From: Cliona cf. orientalis
Lineage: Eukaryota > Porifera > Demospongiae > Clionaida > Clionaidae
Length of the DNA stretch: 64,000 bases
NCBI GenBank assembly: GCA_963930775.1
Contig: OZ005689.1
Location: 7,355,569-7,419,568 of the forward strand
Direction of reading: 5' to 3'
Positions 23,650-36,790 of this stretch are shown one piece after another. Position numbers and translations under genes: made by a program. Position 1 is the first letter of the stretch. Every line of letters starts with the position of its first letter. The notes under the pieces are model-generated. The model saw only the letters and a list, made by a program, of their open reading frames with translations, did no database searches and had not been told where the DNA came from.

Positions 23650-25321
23650 TAGAGTCAGCAATCAAATATCAGCCACCACATATAATCAGACACCTGTATC
23701 TCAGGAATGGAAAGAGCTATGATCACCATTCTTGTGCTGACTGGTAGCTCTAGTCAAATGCTGATCACATACCAAATTCAAAGTCTTTGTGATAAACTAC
23801 GTGTGAGCTAGAGACAAAAATGTTCACCCATCTGATTTATGCAACTACCAGACGTTTGTACCAAATTTCAGACAATTAGTTCTCTCACCGCTAAAAATGA
23901 TGTGTGGACTACCAGATTTGGAACATATGACTATCTACCCTTGCTGTCACTGGCCACCAAATTTTAGCCTACAATGTTTCTGTAATTGAATGTGACAAGG
24001 TTTTAAATAGATTCTACTCACGTTATCAATATTCAGACACTTTTGTACCGTTTTTCCTGATTCAAGGATTCAAAATTATCATAAAATTTTAAAATTACCT
24101 TTGCAACCCTTGGATAATCACAAATTGACCAATAGAACATAAAATTAGGCTGTATATGTCTTAATTTAATGAATTGAAGATCTTTTACCCAATTTTGAAT
24201 TTATTAGCCGAGTCTTGCACCTGATTTCCATAAAAAGTGTCTGAATATTGATGACATGAGGAGTACTCAGTGCCTTTAAGGACTGTCTCAAGTCTTATCG
24301 CGCGCGCCGTACTAACGGCCACTTAGCGTGCATGTTTGTGGCCAATTAAGCGGTTAGACGTGACGTCACCCGATAGTGGCGTAGTACAAGCCACGGCTGT
24401 GTAGCCGCATAGCTGCAATAATCGAGCAAATTTTTCGTTCTGCGAGTTCCAACATTGTTCCAGGGGTTGTTTCGCAGTTTGAATGATGGAAAGCTAAACT
24501 TCCTGATATTTATTAAGGATCTGCCGAGGGAGCAGTTGACTGCTCGCTCGGCTTTGTGGGCGTGTGCGAAAGATCGTACCGTCAGGGTAGCTAGCTGAAA
24601 AGGCGTTTTTTGCAATTATTTTCTTAACACGATGTTATTTCCGAATCTCCCTCGGTGAAAATCAAGAAAAGCAGCTTAGATTTAACTTTGTCTACTTAAG
24701 GTAAGAAAAATCTGACAGGAACAATGTTGGAAAACTACAAATAGTGTTTCAGAGGGCATGGCTAATCGCGGTTATACCGCTTAATTGATTAGATATTTGT
24801 GGTTTATTGTTTCATATTATGAAAGTACTAGAGTTGGGCTTCAATTTCAACATCATGATCAGTACTCAATTGTCACACAAGACACTAGTATTAGCTCCTG
24901 AAAATGTGCATATTTCATTGATGAACACAGATGAGACAGTCCTTAACTGCACTGAGTATCTACTTAAAGCCTTGTCACATTTGATTTAAGTAACACTGTG
25001 GGCTAAAATTTGGTGGCCAGTGACAGCAAGGGTAGGTGATCATAAGTTCCAACTCTGGCACTTCACACATCATTTTTAGCGGTGAGGGAACTAATTGTCT
25101 GAAATTTGGTACAAACGTCTGGTAGTTGCATAAATCAGACGGGTGAACATTTTTGTTTCTAGCTCACACATGGTTTATCACAAAGACTTTGGATTTGGTA
25201 TGTGATCAGCATTTGACTAGAGCTACCAGTCAGCGCAAGAATGGTGATCATAGCTCTTTCCATTCCTGAGATACAGGTGTCTGATTATATGTGGTGGCTG
25301 ATATTTGATTGCTGACTCTAT
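23650..25321. mobile_element. Palindromic element, copy B (both ends present)
   Basis: The ends AGTCAGCAATCAAATATCAG and CTGATATTTGATTGCTGACT are inverted, with arms several hundred bases long. It is collinear with the reverse complement of copy A (10724-11590), except for an extra 687-base block at 24268-24954. Confidence 0.9.
24268..24954. mobile_element. 687-bp insertion with CAGTG termini inside copy B
   Basis: Ends CAGTGCCTTTAAGGACTGTC and GACAGTCCTTAACTGCACTG are inverted. The block is absent from copy A, where the flanks join as GGAGTATCTACTT. Flanking AGTACT/AGTATCT suggests an imperfect target duplication. hAT-like by the CAG terminus (inference). Confidence 0.8.
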
Positions 25322-25349
25322 GTACATATAGGTATCTTACATTCTGATT

Positions 25350-25745
25350 CGATGGGGCTTTGCATTCCAGTCTGCGGATAGCTTACCAGCCAAACGTATG
25401 CCGCTAGCATTATTGACGACCTTTACCTTCCATAAGTTATGCGCATGAGCAGAAAGCACAAGGCCTGCATGCATAATGCATTGAGTGGGCACTGTCGATA
25501 GGCGTGGTTACGAAGGCTAACAAAAAGTCACCATTTGTGACGCTCGTGGACCATATCCCTCGATTCGAAGCACACTGAAGCCCGTTTTTCGCCAAATGCG
25601 ACTGATTGATTGTGCTTACTAGTCGCTCAGGTGCCTAGACCTCGAGATATGGCGATTTTTCTGCTAACAACAACAACAACTACAACAACGACAACGACAA
25701 CACGACCGATTACTTTACCGCCTTGCGCATGCGCGCGGGGTAATA
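25350..25745. repeat. Dispersed repeat Y with NRF1-like GCGCATGCGC ends
   Basis: Contains CAGAAAGCACAAGGCCTGCA, GTCGATAGGCGTGG and an ACAACAACAAC tract, and ends near TTGCGCATGCGCGCGGGGTA. Related segments: 50410-50645 in the same orientation and 53440-53750 inverted, plus a partial copy at about 53110-53290. Confidence 0.6.
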
Positions 25746-25781
25746 ATATTGCTTTACCTTCGCCGAATTTTTAGAGGTTAA

Positions 25782-26193
25782 AGGCATTGTGTCATGCTAT
25801 AAGCGCTGATTGCCTGCTAATTGAAGCCGCACGCGCCCACGCGGTAAATGAACACTGGGCGTGGCCGATGGCTGATAAGTTCGCGTGTACATTCAAATCT
25901 GTCCGCTGAGGCTCGCTCTGCTGGGCGTTCGACTTTCTAGGTGTCGTGTAGGCTCTCGATCCTATACTTATCAGTTTTCTTACTCTTTAGCTGTCCATAA
26001 CCGAAGATTGCAGGCTTCTCAACTCGACCGTCGCGAATGTCTTTTGCGCTGCACGTGTTCGATCTCCGCGTACTTCCGTGGACTATACCGTGATATTGGG
26101 CGCGCCCGTACTTCCTGTGCCCACTTTAATTGAATTTTTGAACTAATGAGCTCATTAAGAAGCAATTAGGCCTTATGTATGGACACAATGCCT
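25782..26193. mobile_element. 412-bp TTAA element (piggyBac-type target site)
   Basis: Inverted ends AGGCATTGTGTC and GACACAATGCCT, flanked by TTAA on both sides (25778-25781, 26194-26197). The intact MITE at 22669-22892 shows the empty site, with a single TTAA in the same context (GGTTAATATT). No transposase inside. Confidence 0.9.
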
Positions 26194-26339
26194 TTAATAT
26201 TCAACGTTCTGTCTGCGTGCGCATTCCATTCCCATTTATAGCATATACGCATGACGACCTTTGCCGAAAAATTAGAGACTATATTCGGTAAAGGGTGCCG
26301 AATAATTAGAAGGGCAGAATTTTTAGAAGAAAAATGGTA

Positions 26340-27658
26340 GATACAAAACAATAAGCATAATCGGCTTGCTGTTGGGAATTAGCTAGAGCCTATAAACAAA
26401 GCCGGCATAATGCATAATGTGTCCCTAGACATGTATACATGTAGACGCCAGTCCACTCCCCTTTAATAATACGCTTGGAGAATTTTTAGGCTTGCGGTTG
26501 TATCACAGATTATTGTATCATTATTTATACTTACTATCCGAGGAGAAAGTAGACGACGAAGCTCGAAGCTAGCTTTACACCTCGTGTACACGTAATGGAG
26601 CTAGGAGACACGTGGACTGCGCAGTGCTCAGTAACGACCATTTCCAACATCAAAATTTTCAATCATGTCACAAGGAACTGCCATGGCCTCTACCTCTAAG
26701 CATAACATTGGCTAAGAGGTAGCTAGTCTGGTACAGCTGCATAAAAATTAAGCATTATTAATATCTTGGAAATCACGGCAATGACTGCAGCCAATACCCT
26801 GACATTTCAAAATTCTGCAGGATCGATGACTTGTGGTCCGGCTCGTTGCAGCAGTCAATGAAAGGGCTGGCATCCAGTGTGTGTGAGACAAATTAGATAA
26901 TATTATCAGGCCGGGGCGTAGCTAGCCCATGAACAATGATGTGGCTGAAGTATAGCTAATACAGGAAGGCCCAGTGGATGACTGAGAAGAATTTGTCATA
27001 GCCAAGATTCCCAGGATCAAAACAATCTCAGTTGTGAACGCTGGTATGGCAAGAGCCATACTCTGCCAAACACCCTGGCTATGCCACTGATATTATGCAG
27101 TTTATGCCAAGCACCTGGGAAAGTTATTAGAAGCCTTCGCACTCATAATTATTTCCCTAACTAGCTACATCCTGGGTGATTAGTCTGGGGTACCAGCCCC
27201 TTCACAAGAGAGAGGGTCTCGTATTAAACATCGCTATACCCGTGTTGTGCTCATGTCTGGAATGTGGATAATATGGCCAATAAGATCACAGTGTGGTATT
27301 ACAGCATAAATTATTATAGCAGAAGTGCATGGAATTTTGATCCACCCACGCAGTAGCTATAATAATATTATTATAGGCTTCTAGTCTCACAAGCCACACC
27401 CTTCAAAGGTGTACATGGCTTGCGAGACTAGTAGGCTTCAAGATATTTAGTTGCGAGATAACGACACAGTACTCTGTGCCAGCCATCCTCTCTACACTAG
27501 CCTTGTTGTGTGGTCATCACCTAAATGCTTCCAACTATCAGAGCAGGGGTGTGGGTAATTATGATCATAGAGTACTGGCTATATAGATAGTCACAGATGA
27601 TGATACTTATTATAAAGCGAGATTTTACAGCATTGTATAACATAATAATTATCTGAAT
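26340..27658. other. Spacer downstream of TMEM147
   Basis: Non-coding. Holds an hAT-like MITE (26907-27089) and a small hairpin (about 27374-27438, GGCTTCTAGTCTCACAAGCC inverted). Nothing else recognised. Confidence 0.4.
26907..27089. mobile_element. Short hAT-like MITE
   Basis: CAGGCCGGGGCGTAGCTAGC at the left and GGCTATGCCACTG at the right. ATATTAT flanks both sides (26900-26906, 27090-27096). Related to the element at 19262-19772. Confidence 0.65.
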
Positions 27659-30600
27659 CTATTTATTTTGTGGCGGATTGATGGCAGTATACATCTGCAG
27701 TGACACAGTCCCAGTCATGATCACCATCAGGAACTTGGTGACCAGCACGACCCAGGGGTCCACCCCATAGTAGTGCCGGATGGCTTGAATGACCAGGGGT
27801 TGGTAGCAGATGAATGTTAGGAGGAAGGCAACAAGAGGAAAGAGGGATTTGTTGAGGTCCTTCCGGTTCCACAGCCAGAGAAGGGTGCTGATCACCATTA
27901 GGAAGAGCTGAGTGTGGGTGTGAAGGTGTGAAGAAGCATATTATGTAAGAATAGGAAGGGGAAACAGTGGCGGATCCAGGATTTCTTGAAGGGGGTTTCT
28001 GTTATACGGTTGCGTGTGAAGCGCGCGCAAAATTTTTGGAAGCCACGCCCATTTTAGTGAACCCCGCCCATTTCGATCGTTTTGAGCGAAAGTACCAGCC
28101 CAATCGATCTGCTTTCGAGAACTTCTCTGCGGCTAACACATGCTAAGGTGAGCCATAGCAGCAGTTTTCTTAGGTCTGTAGCCAGAGCGGGGTTTCCATT
28201 TCCTGAAAATCAAAGCCTCTCCATAATGTGCTTGTATTTCAAGTCTGCCAAAGGGGGTTTCCACGGAAACTATGGAAACCTGTCTGGATCCGCTACTGGG
28301 AAAGGGATAGAGGAAAGGGAGGGAGAGAGAGAGGGTTAGGGAGAGGGGAGAAGGAGGGAGAGAGAGAGGAAGGGAGGGAGAGACAAGAGAGGAGTAGTCT
28401 CGTCCCCAGACCCCACCCTCGAGGAGGGAAAAGGGTCTGGTGAATCTGTACACAATCCTTGGGCCAGGGAAAGGAATTTGAGCGCTCCAATGAGATTGCA
28501 GCTTTAGCGTAGTAGTCATATTATTATGACTCACCAACCGCAGTTGTTGGCCCGCACGCCCATGACCGTCAACCAATCAGATCCTAGGTTTGTTTCACTA
28601 CCACAGTGTGCACGCGCGCCCACCGAGCCGGCTAAACCAAGGAAACAGTCCAAATTCACCAGACCTCTTTCTCCCTTTTTTTGGGGTGGGTCTGGGCACG
28701 AGACTAAGATAGGAGAGAGAAGTATTATCATCATCAGCTAGCTAGCGTGTATGCTATCTGTATGTATGTATGTACGGTACACAGCACAAGTCCACACTGC
28801 AAAGTGAGACTCACTAGGTTGATATTTGAGTCAAGAGCTCCTTGAAGGTTGGCCCACTGAAACTCCACCCCCCTAGCTCCAAACCACAGAGGAACGACCT
28901 TTGTCACTGCCATCTCAGCTGTTCCCCAGCCTGCATCATATCAATATATACCACAATTAGAAAACATTACTATACATACAAAGTTCTCTCTCTCTCACCC
29001 TCTCCTTCTCTCTCACTTTCTCTGTCTCTCTCCCTCCCTCTCTCCCCCCTTATCTCCCTACTCTCACATTCTCTGTGTACACATTACACACAATCATACA
29101 CAATCATAATACAATGATATGCTTTTAGTGTGAACCTATTCACTACGAGCCACAATGGAGACAAAAATAATCTGTATGACATTGTACAATGTTAGTCACA
29201 TGCGACCACATAACATGCGGCAAACAATAACTACATGTACATGGGCACCTAATGTACGTGCATGACGTACTCTTTACCAAACATTACATATCGCTACTAT
29301 TATGATGAAGCGCTGAGTGCTTACCTACAGCGGTGACCATGATCTTCATCTCTGTCCTCCCCAGCAGCCTGGTCATCACAAAATATAGACCCAATATGTC
29401 CAGCACATCAACAGTGCACTTCAATGCCTCCTAGAATACAAAAAAATGATAAGAGACTCTGTAATCACACAATGTATACCATAATGTTTTTTTTTTTCAA
29501 AATTAATAGAAGATATACCCTAAATAATAGGAGCTCGAAATATACTGTAGTAGCCACACACATGCCCAAACTCATGATAGAATGTGACAAAATTACGATC
29601 ACATAATGTATTGAATACGTGTCCTATTCACTTTACTATTATGTATGCGTGTATCAATGTTTCATCCCGATTCCCATTCCACTGTACGGTATACCATGGA
29701 TATAATAATTATTATTATCATAGTATACGTTTGTATGCAGGCATGTTCAGTGGAACCCCTCCACAAGGACACCCCTGAAATAAGGACGTTAAGGACACCA
29801 TTGAAATCATCACTTAGTAGAATTACGTCAATGCAATTTTGAGCACACCTAAAAAATTAGTTAATGTAATTTTCAGACATTTGCACCATGCAAGGTTGCA
29901 ATGTTTTGAAACATTTCCAGAGGAAAGTAGCATTATATTTCATTATCTACAGCACCCAGCTTAATTCAATTTTTTATAAATTTATGCCATTTAAGGTTGT
30001 GCGTTTGAAAATATTTCCTGAGGGATAGATTCAGCAATAAACACAGAGCCAATGCTTAGAAGCATAAAATTTGTATTTTAGAGGCAATTGACCGAAACTA
30101 AAAAAGTTTATCACCTTAAGGCAACACGAAATCGAGAACAATGCAGCTATATAACCCATAGTATATTATGTAGTTGTACACGTACCGCTATGACAGGGTT
30201 GCTGCCCTCCTCTGCCAAGTGTATTGGAAACACCGTGGCTAGGATCAACATCTGCAATGATAACAACAGTCAAAGTATATGTACATTATTGAAGAACAAA
30301 CAAAAATCAACACTAAATACACACTGAATCAAGATAACTGCTCTTTCATCTCTTCTCACACTTGGTCACTTCAATTTACCAGTAATAAGGTTAGAAATCA
30401 ATATTTACAAGCCGCTGTTCTACCAATTGTTGTATAATCAGCCCAACAAAATAAATTGAAGTGACCTGGACACGGTACTCACTGAGGAGCTTAATGTAAG
30501 GTAAACCTGGGTAATTTCGTATGAGGGGAAATTTCGTTTCTTCATCACAATGATTTCTGCTACACAACGCGCGTAGTCGCCGCGCTTCCAAGTGTCCTAC

Positions 30601-31054
30601 GTAGATACCAATAGCTACTAGGTATACCGTCAGATCGCTTCGTAAATGCTCGCATTATTGAACGGGGAATGCGAGGATACGAAATTACCCCGGTTTACCT
30701 TACAGTACGGTCTGGGAAGAGACACATCATAATTTATTCGCTAATTCCACAGCCATGATATACCTTTACTGTTTGTGTAACTAGATATGCTGCTCCAGCC
30801 TTCACACATCTCCAAAAGGCACTGTACTCCGAGCTATGCATAGAAAAATAAAATCATCAGGCTTGACTAGCCACAAATATTTCAAATAGAGCGCACCAAC
30901 TCGTGGCTGGACGATTGTCTAGACCATGTAGACACTGGCCCGGTATTAAAATCTGGTACATATAAGCAACTTACAGTCCTGAGTATCGATAGGAGATGAA
31001 GTAGGGCGCATAAGCAGCTCCGACACAGTTTATAAAATGTAGTAAAGTCATCAT
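27659..31054 (-). CDS. TMEM147: TMEM147, ER multipass membrane protein
   Basis: Six exons: 31054-30975, 30833-30764, 30251-30186, 29430-29325, 28930-28815, 27907-27659; all phases agree. The product is 228 residues (227 if the second ATG at 31051 is used), against about 224 in vertebrates. Family landmarks are MTLLHFINC...PYFISY at the N-terminus, SEYSAFWRCVKAG, ALKCTVDVLDILGL, GRTEMKIMV, and PLWFGARGVEF...NLQGALDSNI. It is a seven-TM-type ER protein. In vertebrates TMEM147 is part of the back-of-Sec61 complex with Nicalin and NOMO that assists multipass-protein insertion. The intron between exons 5 and 6 is filled with MITEs and a GA tract. It is divergently paired with the Reeler gene. Confidence 0.95.
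27968..28301. mobile_element. MITE in TMEM147 intron
   Basis: CAGTGGCGGATCCAGGATTT at the left and CTGGATCCGCTACTG at the right form inverted ends. Both ends also have GGGGGTTTC near the interior. Non-coding. Confidence 0.65.
28310..28390. repeat. GA-rich simple repeat
   Basis: Imperfect GAGAGAGGGAG tract between two MITEs. Confidence 0.85.
28393..28708. mobile_element. Second MITE in TMEM147 intron
   Basis: TAGTCTCGTCCCCAGACCC at the left and GGGTCTGGGCACGAGACTA at the right are inverted. An inner pair (GGGTCTGGTGAATCTG / AATTCACCAGACC) extends the arms. Confidence 0.75.
28985..29055. repeat. TC-rich simple repeat
   Basis: Imperfect TCTCTCTC/TCTCCC tract in the TMEM147 intron 4. Confidence 0.85.
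30495..30706. mobile_element. MITE in TMEM147 intron 2
   Basis: GTAAGGTAAACCTGGGTAAT and ATTACCCCGGTTTACCTTAC are inverted ends that extend to TTTCGTAT. About 210 bases, between exons 3 and 2. Confidence 0.8.
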
Positions 31055-31239
31055 TCCTGTCGGGACGGGCTATGGGCTAAGTGTGTAGATCGATCGCACT
31101 TATATTTGCACGACCATTGGGCGTGACCAACACTTGAATTAATACGCATGCGCAGAGCATTAACCCGACAACAATAAAAACCAGGTAATGAATGCTAAAA
31201 TTTAATGATGCCAAAACATTCAACGACTTGACTCCAAGA
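31055..31239. promoter_or_regulatory. Bidirectional promoter of TMEM147 and the Reeler gene
   Basis: Only 185 bases separate the two start codons. Visible elements: an inverted CCAAT box (CCATTGG, 31114-31120) and an NRF1-like palindrome (ACGCATGCGCAGA, 31143-31155). No TATA box in a clear position. Shared promoter use is inference from distance and motifs. Confidence 0.65.
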
Positions 31240-33499
31240 ATGTCTTTCTACGTTGCTGTTTTCGTTCTTGCGTCACTGTGCTTGCGAGAGGCCACTGCTC
31301 TCAGCGATGGTGCTCCTCCCCAGGCCTGCACTACCCTGACCCAGGAGCACCCCGGAGTCTTCGCAGCGACGCCCTGCCCCATCGCAAGCTGCCCGTACAC
31401 CGTCAGTCTCGCGGCTATCGACGGAGAAGAGACGAATGGCACGCAGTATAGATGTGGCTCCCGACACACTCGTAAGTCTCGGCTCTAGAATACGTATTAA
31501 ATCCAGGTAACCATTAAATACAATAACAATTATTATTATTGTTGGATTGGCCTCGCGAATTACAGACTGGCAGATTCCTATAGCTATTTATTTATAAGAT
31601 TCCAAGATAATCTAGCAACCAGTTTATATTAATACGTCAATATTCTATATAGACTTAGTAGAGCAAAAAAATTATCTATGATTTGACTTTCTCATGAATT
31701 TCACATTGAATCATCATGTATAGACAAATCATTGTGATACTAGCTATACTGTTCATGCATTATTATTTCCCTGCATGTATCCGAATGTTTAGTTCGATTG
31801 GAGTCCAGCGGTCAAGCATTCCGTGGTCTAGCAGTTCAGGTGCGTGAAGCAACTGGATCAACCACATTCTCCAACGATGCTGCATTTGTTGGTCAATTTG
31901 TTAATGCACCAATGGGTGGTGACTGGAGGATATGGAGCTGTGATGCCGTAAGTCATTAAGCATCAGCCATTAAGTCATTAAGCATTTAGCATCGAACCAC
32001 TAATTTATATCATCAAAAATAATATTATTATCTGAAGCAATCTGGAGGAAAAGTCTCCTAAATAGAATTCACCTCTACTAAAAATTCACCCGTATTATAA
32101 TAGTAATTATTATCATGCTTCCGCCTCAAACTTCTGTTGCTAGATGAAACCCTGTACAAGTGAGCATCTATAGGTCCTGGAATAGTCCTCCATGCACCAG
32201 TAGCACAATTTCAATTAGCAGCCTCAATCCACATGCTTGGTGACATGGTAGCTAGGTTGAAATTGAATGAATAGACAGATCAATAAAAAGGTTGTTTGGG
32301 ATACTCCCAGTACAGGAATGCTGTGATACTAGTACGGATATCTTCTAGACAAAATAATTGAAGTATAAGCTCATTTGGACGACCTACCCCGAAGCCTACT
32401 AGTAGCTTGTATTACTTCATCCAGTTCCATACATGCTCACAGACTGAGTGTTTATTTGTTAACTGGAGGCTAGCCATACAAATTTGTATAAGTCCTCCCA
32501 CTCTTACTGTCCAGAATAGCAAATGCACTCGTTTAGCATTAAGTGTGTGTACGTGTATGTGCTTGAACCTGGTGTGATACATACACCCTAGCTCACTTGC
32601 AGTTCACTCATGGATCCGTGCATGAACCAATACATACAATGTTATAGAGGAGATCTAGAAATAACCCCCCGATCTGTGGATCGGGGTTTAGGCTCCATGG
32701 GATTTAGGGTGCATACAATGATGTATGGCTATATACTTCAAGTCATTGCAACCAGTCTACATGTTACATTTACATAAGTTATAATACTGCAATAATTGAA
32801 ACAACAAGCTTATTTCTTTAAAATTAATATGGGTATGACACCCATTAATTATTACTTATAATGTAGCCCTCGGCAACTCATACTGGAGCTAGCGATAAGA
32901 CTGCTGTTGATATGACGTGGGAGGCTCCTGGTGGACCAACGATGACCTCTGTCACTGTGTGGTATGTTAATAACAAATTGAACAATTATCAGCTATATAG
33001 TAGTTAATTATAGTCAATTATCAGCTTGTATATGGATAGACACATAATGCACGGCGACAGTGAGTGCACCATAAATTCCAATTAATTAAGCCAATAATTA
33101 AATTTTGTTCTTAGTATAATCATAGCTATCCGGCCACTGTTGATCACTCACATAGATCATAAATATTTCTTACAAAAGTCCATAAAGTTTTATGGTTGTG
33201 GCCCCTTTTTTAGTGGTTTAAGAATGAAATTTCCAATCAATCTACACTAAAACCAAGCATTCAAATTCAGTGGCATTAATTTTATGCAAGAATAATTATT
33301 GTCAACATTCAGGTTTGCTATCACCCAGAATTTCATCGTTATTCATCCACAACTAATGGGAGTGACACTGGTAATACTATTATTGCCGTCAATAATGTGG
33401 TTAATAATTCTAGTACATTGCAATTTCAGAGCCCAGATCCTGCCTTCTGTGCACCAACACCCACAACATCACCCCCACCAGGTAGAGTGCTCTCTCTAG

Positions 33500-33530
<31 letters not shown>

Positions 33531-36500
33531 CTCCCTCTCTCACTCTCCCTCTCCCCCTACCCCCTTTCTTCTCTCTCCCCCTCCCTCTCTCTTTCTCTTC
33601 TGCCCTCCCTCTCTCTCACTCTTCCTCTTTCTCTGAGTCTCTCTCTAATATGTATACAACCTGAAGGTGGAGCAGGGTATTACTTCATCATACGCATTGC
33701 TATGATTAATTGGCATTTCCTAGAGCTTCTGTTGTCATCCTGTGTGGTCTATGTGGGTACCACGCACCTTCAGCAGTTGATGCAGTGCATGATGATATAA
33801 TATATTATAATTAGCAGTTGGTTCAATAACAAGGTAGGCTTCACAAAAATCACCTTGATAGATCTACTGCAACTGTAGTTATTGAATGTCAACCAACTGG
33901 CATATTAATAATATGAGTATCAAGGTTGCTATTAGAATTCCATTTGATAATAATTAGGAGCTAGCTGCTTCTGATTACAATCACACATAAAGCTGTACAT
34001 ATCACATTGTAGGTCATATTAATCATCCATAACTGTTAATAATATGAGGTTGTTCGGTAAAATTGAACATTTCCTAACACTCTAGCTCCACTGGAGTTGA
34101 ACTTCATCAATGACAGTCCTCGAGTTTCCGGTGGCAACATCTCAGCGGACATTCAGTTCAGTCGACCTGTCCAGTCACTCCGGTGTGCTCTAACTGGCTT
34201 TCCCTACCAAGACTGTAAGAGTCAACTAACATGCATGAATCCACCAATGTACAAATGCTTTCATAACATACAGTGCACTAAATTAATGCTGACATTGCAT
34301 ATTTCGTGACTCTTATACTTCTACTACTAATCCGCCTAAACCTTAGGGGTAACCATCCCATTGCCTGCTCAGGCAAACCTATAGATCCCAGCCTAAGGCA
34401 GAGCCACTTAGGTCCCTGGTCTAGAGAAGTAAGGGTAGTTGGTGCTGTGTGATATCATACCGGTGGTTAATTTAGTGAGTTGGTGGACTGTGAAGTGCTT
34501 TTAAAATATTTAATTTCCGATTTTAAACAGCAACATTCGAAGACAAAGCAAGATCCCACTTATAGGAAGAAAACCACAAGAGCATGTACAAGTCGTAACA
34601 AGTACAGCAAAGCCTTTAAATAATTAGTGAGGGCTAGAAATAGTTTTGTCTTCATGTAGTAAATTGAAAGGTTGTATACATCCGCCAAGTCAAGTGCACA
34701 CATACAGTACAGATAGTGCATACATACACTTTCACAAGTACACTCATATTATATACTCAGATATTATGGACATAATATCTAGCCTCGTCTCCAAGCCGCT
34801 CCCATGTTATGAATGTTGTACTTTTCTGTATGTAACATGTAAAACATGGGAGTGGTATCCGGGGGACAAGGCTAGCATCTATGTATTGCAATCATCGTAA
34901 GCTCTTTATCTGATACACACACACTAATTAGTCTTATGTGTGATAAATCATAGAGTCGGTAGACTCTATAAGTAGGAAAGCAAGAGTAGGGATGTATATA
35001 TAGTGGATTAGATTATCCCTACAAATCTTGTTTGTATACTTTTTGGCCCTACCATCCCTACTTCATCCTTCAATTTTTTATACTTGTATTATACATAGGC
35101 TCCAGTGGCACTGTTACTTTTGCTGATATTCCCCCGAGAGATGAGAAGAACCGTGTGTACATCATCAGAGCGGTGGGGAAAACTGCTGATGGAGTGAGGA
35201 CTGTTATTAGGAGAAAAGTAAGAGTAGGTAAGACAACTCAATCACTCCTATTCATTAATTTTAATGTCAGGGGTTTCCCTAGGCCAGAGGAGAGTGGTGC
35301 TGCACCTCTGTACTGGCATTTAGTTCCCTTTGATGTGGTCAGTAAAATGTATACAGGAATGTTGAAGCCTTTGATCTTTGACCAAAATGAGCAAGAATAC
35401 CACTCTACTCTAAATTTCTAGGGAAACCCTTGACTTTACAGCAGCAGTGCTATGATGCTTGGTAGATCTTGTATGTATGTATATGTATATGTAGTGCTCA
35501 CCTGTGTGTTTAAATTAAATTTTAGTGATTACATGCAATGTACAAACAGGACATGTAGGGCAGCTGCTTCCTTAGCCACAAAATATGTAATTTCTCAATC
35601 CCTTCAGTAATATAATTATAGCAGTTATCAGCCTTGATAATAAATCATGCTAGATCCACTTTCAAGAATAATAATTATTAGACTATGGTATGCATAATAT
35701 GCTTTGATCTTTTGAATTTAATGAGGTATCTAAAATAGTGTAGATACTCAGAATGGAGTAGTTAATTTTCGTTAGAAGACCTGTCATGAATTTGAATTGT
35801 ATTAAACAAAATGCATCAAAAAGGAAGAAATAGGCAGAAATCGAGTTTAATTATTGTCTGCATGATTGATTTTCGGATTGATGGTAAAATTTGTAGGTTT
35901 AGCAAAAACCTTGCTTTCTGGCAAAATTCAAATGGGGACTGAGCTGAGTCTACTGACACGCGGCACGAGTGCTAGTATTGGTGGCTCTTTTGAACGCCAT
36001 GTAGTCTCTCCTACCACTAAAAACTGTTGTGAGACGAGTCTCGCATGTGTAGAAGGGGGTGTCGCATGACACCCGGCTGAGACAGTTGCTCCTCAGCTGC
36101 TTGAAGCATAGAATCACCTTCATTCCCTGCGCAGTCCAGATCTCACGGTCAAAAGGTCCTAGAAAAATTCTCCTCTGGCTTTATAGCCAAGCCTTGGGTG
36201 TCTAAAACAGCTTTAGTAGCAAATAGGAGACCATACGTGGCGGTCAATAGATCTACAGAGCCACCAGCACTAGCACTACTACGTATACACAGGCGTTGCA
36301 GACTGAATAACGCACATGGCGGCCTTGTTAGCTTATATACGCGAAGGAAGTGTGACATCATTGCTGCATACTTCCTGCTCTGCAACATGAATCTGATTGG
36401 TCACTTTTCACTGCAGCACGGTTACTAAGCAACTACCCACAAAACCACGCTCACACAGATGATTGGTAACCTAGCAACAGGATGCACTATAGCAGACCAC

Positions 36501-36755
36501 AAATGCACAGCGCCGCGCGCCCCATAGTCTAAGCCGGTTATCGCCCACGCCTCGGCTCTACGGCTATTAGAAACCACTCGGGATGTTGCATAATCGCCTC
36601 GGGCTCCGCCCTCGGCGATTATGCAACATCCCTCGGGTTTCTAAAACGCCGTAGAGCCTCGGCTTAGGGCAATAACCTATACTTATTTTCCAAGAAGTAA
36701 TACCCTACCCCACCTTTAGGTTGTATACTTATTACAGAGAGGCTCAGAGAGAGGG

Positions 36756-36790
<35 letters not shown>

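Larger units (their letters stand above)
23426..26339. mobile_element. Second copy of the TACCGTATTTC MITE, broken by nested insertions
   Basis: The left end (about 23426-23450) and right part (about 25745-26339) match the reverse complement of 22669-22892. They are separated by an insertion block of about 2.3 kb (~23450-25745). The right part is itself split by a TTAA-flanked element at 25782-26193. Confidence 0.85.

Noticed and set aside
24346-24615. 89-residue minus-strand frame
   Set aside because: Lies inside the 687-bp non-autonomous insertion; no domain and no counterpart in other frames.
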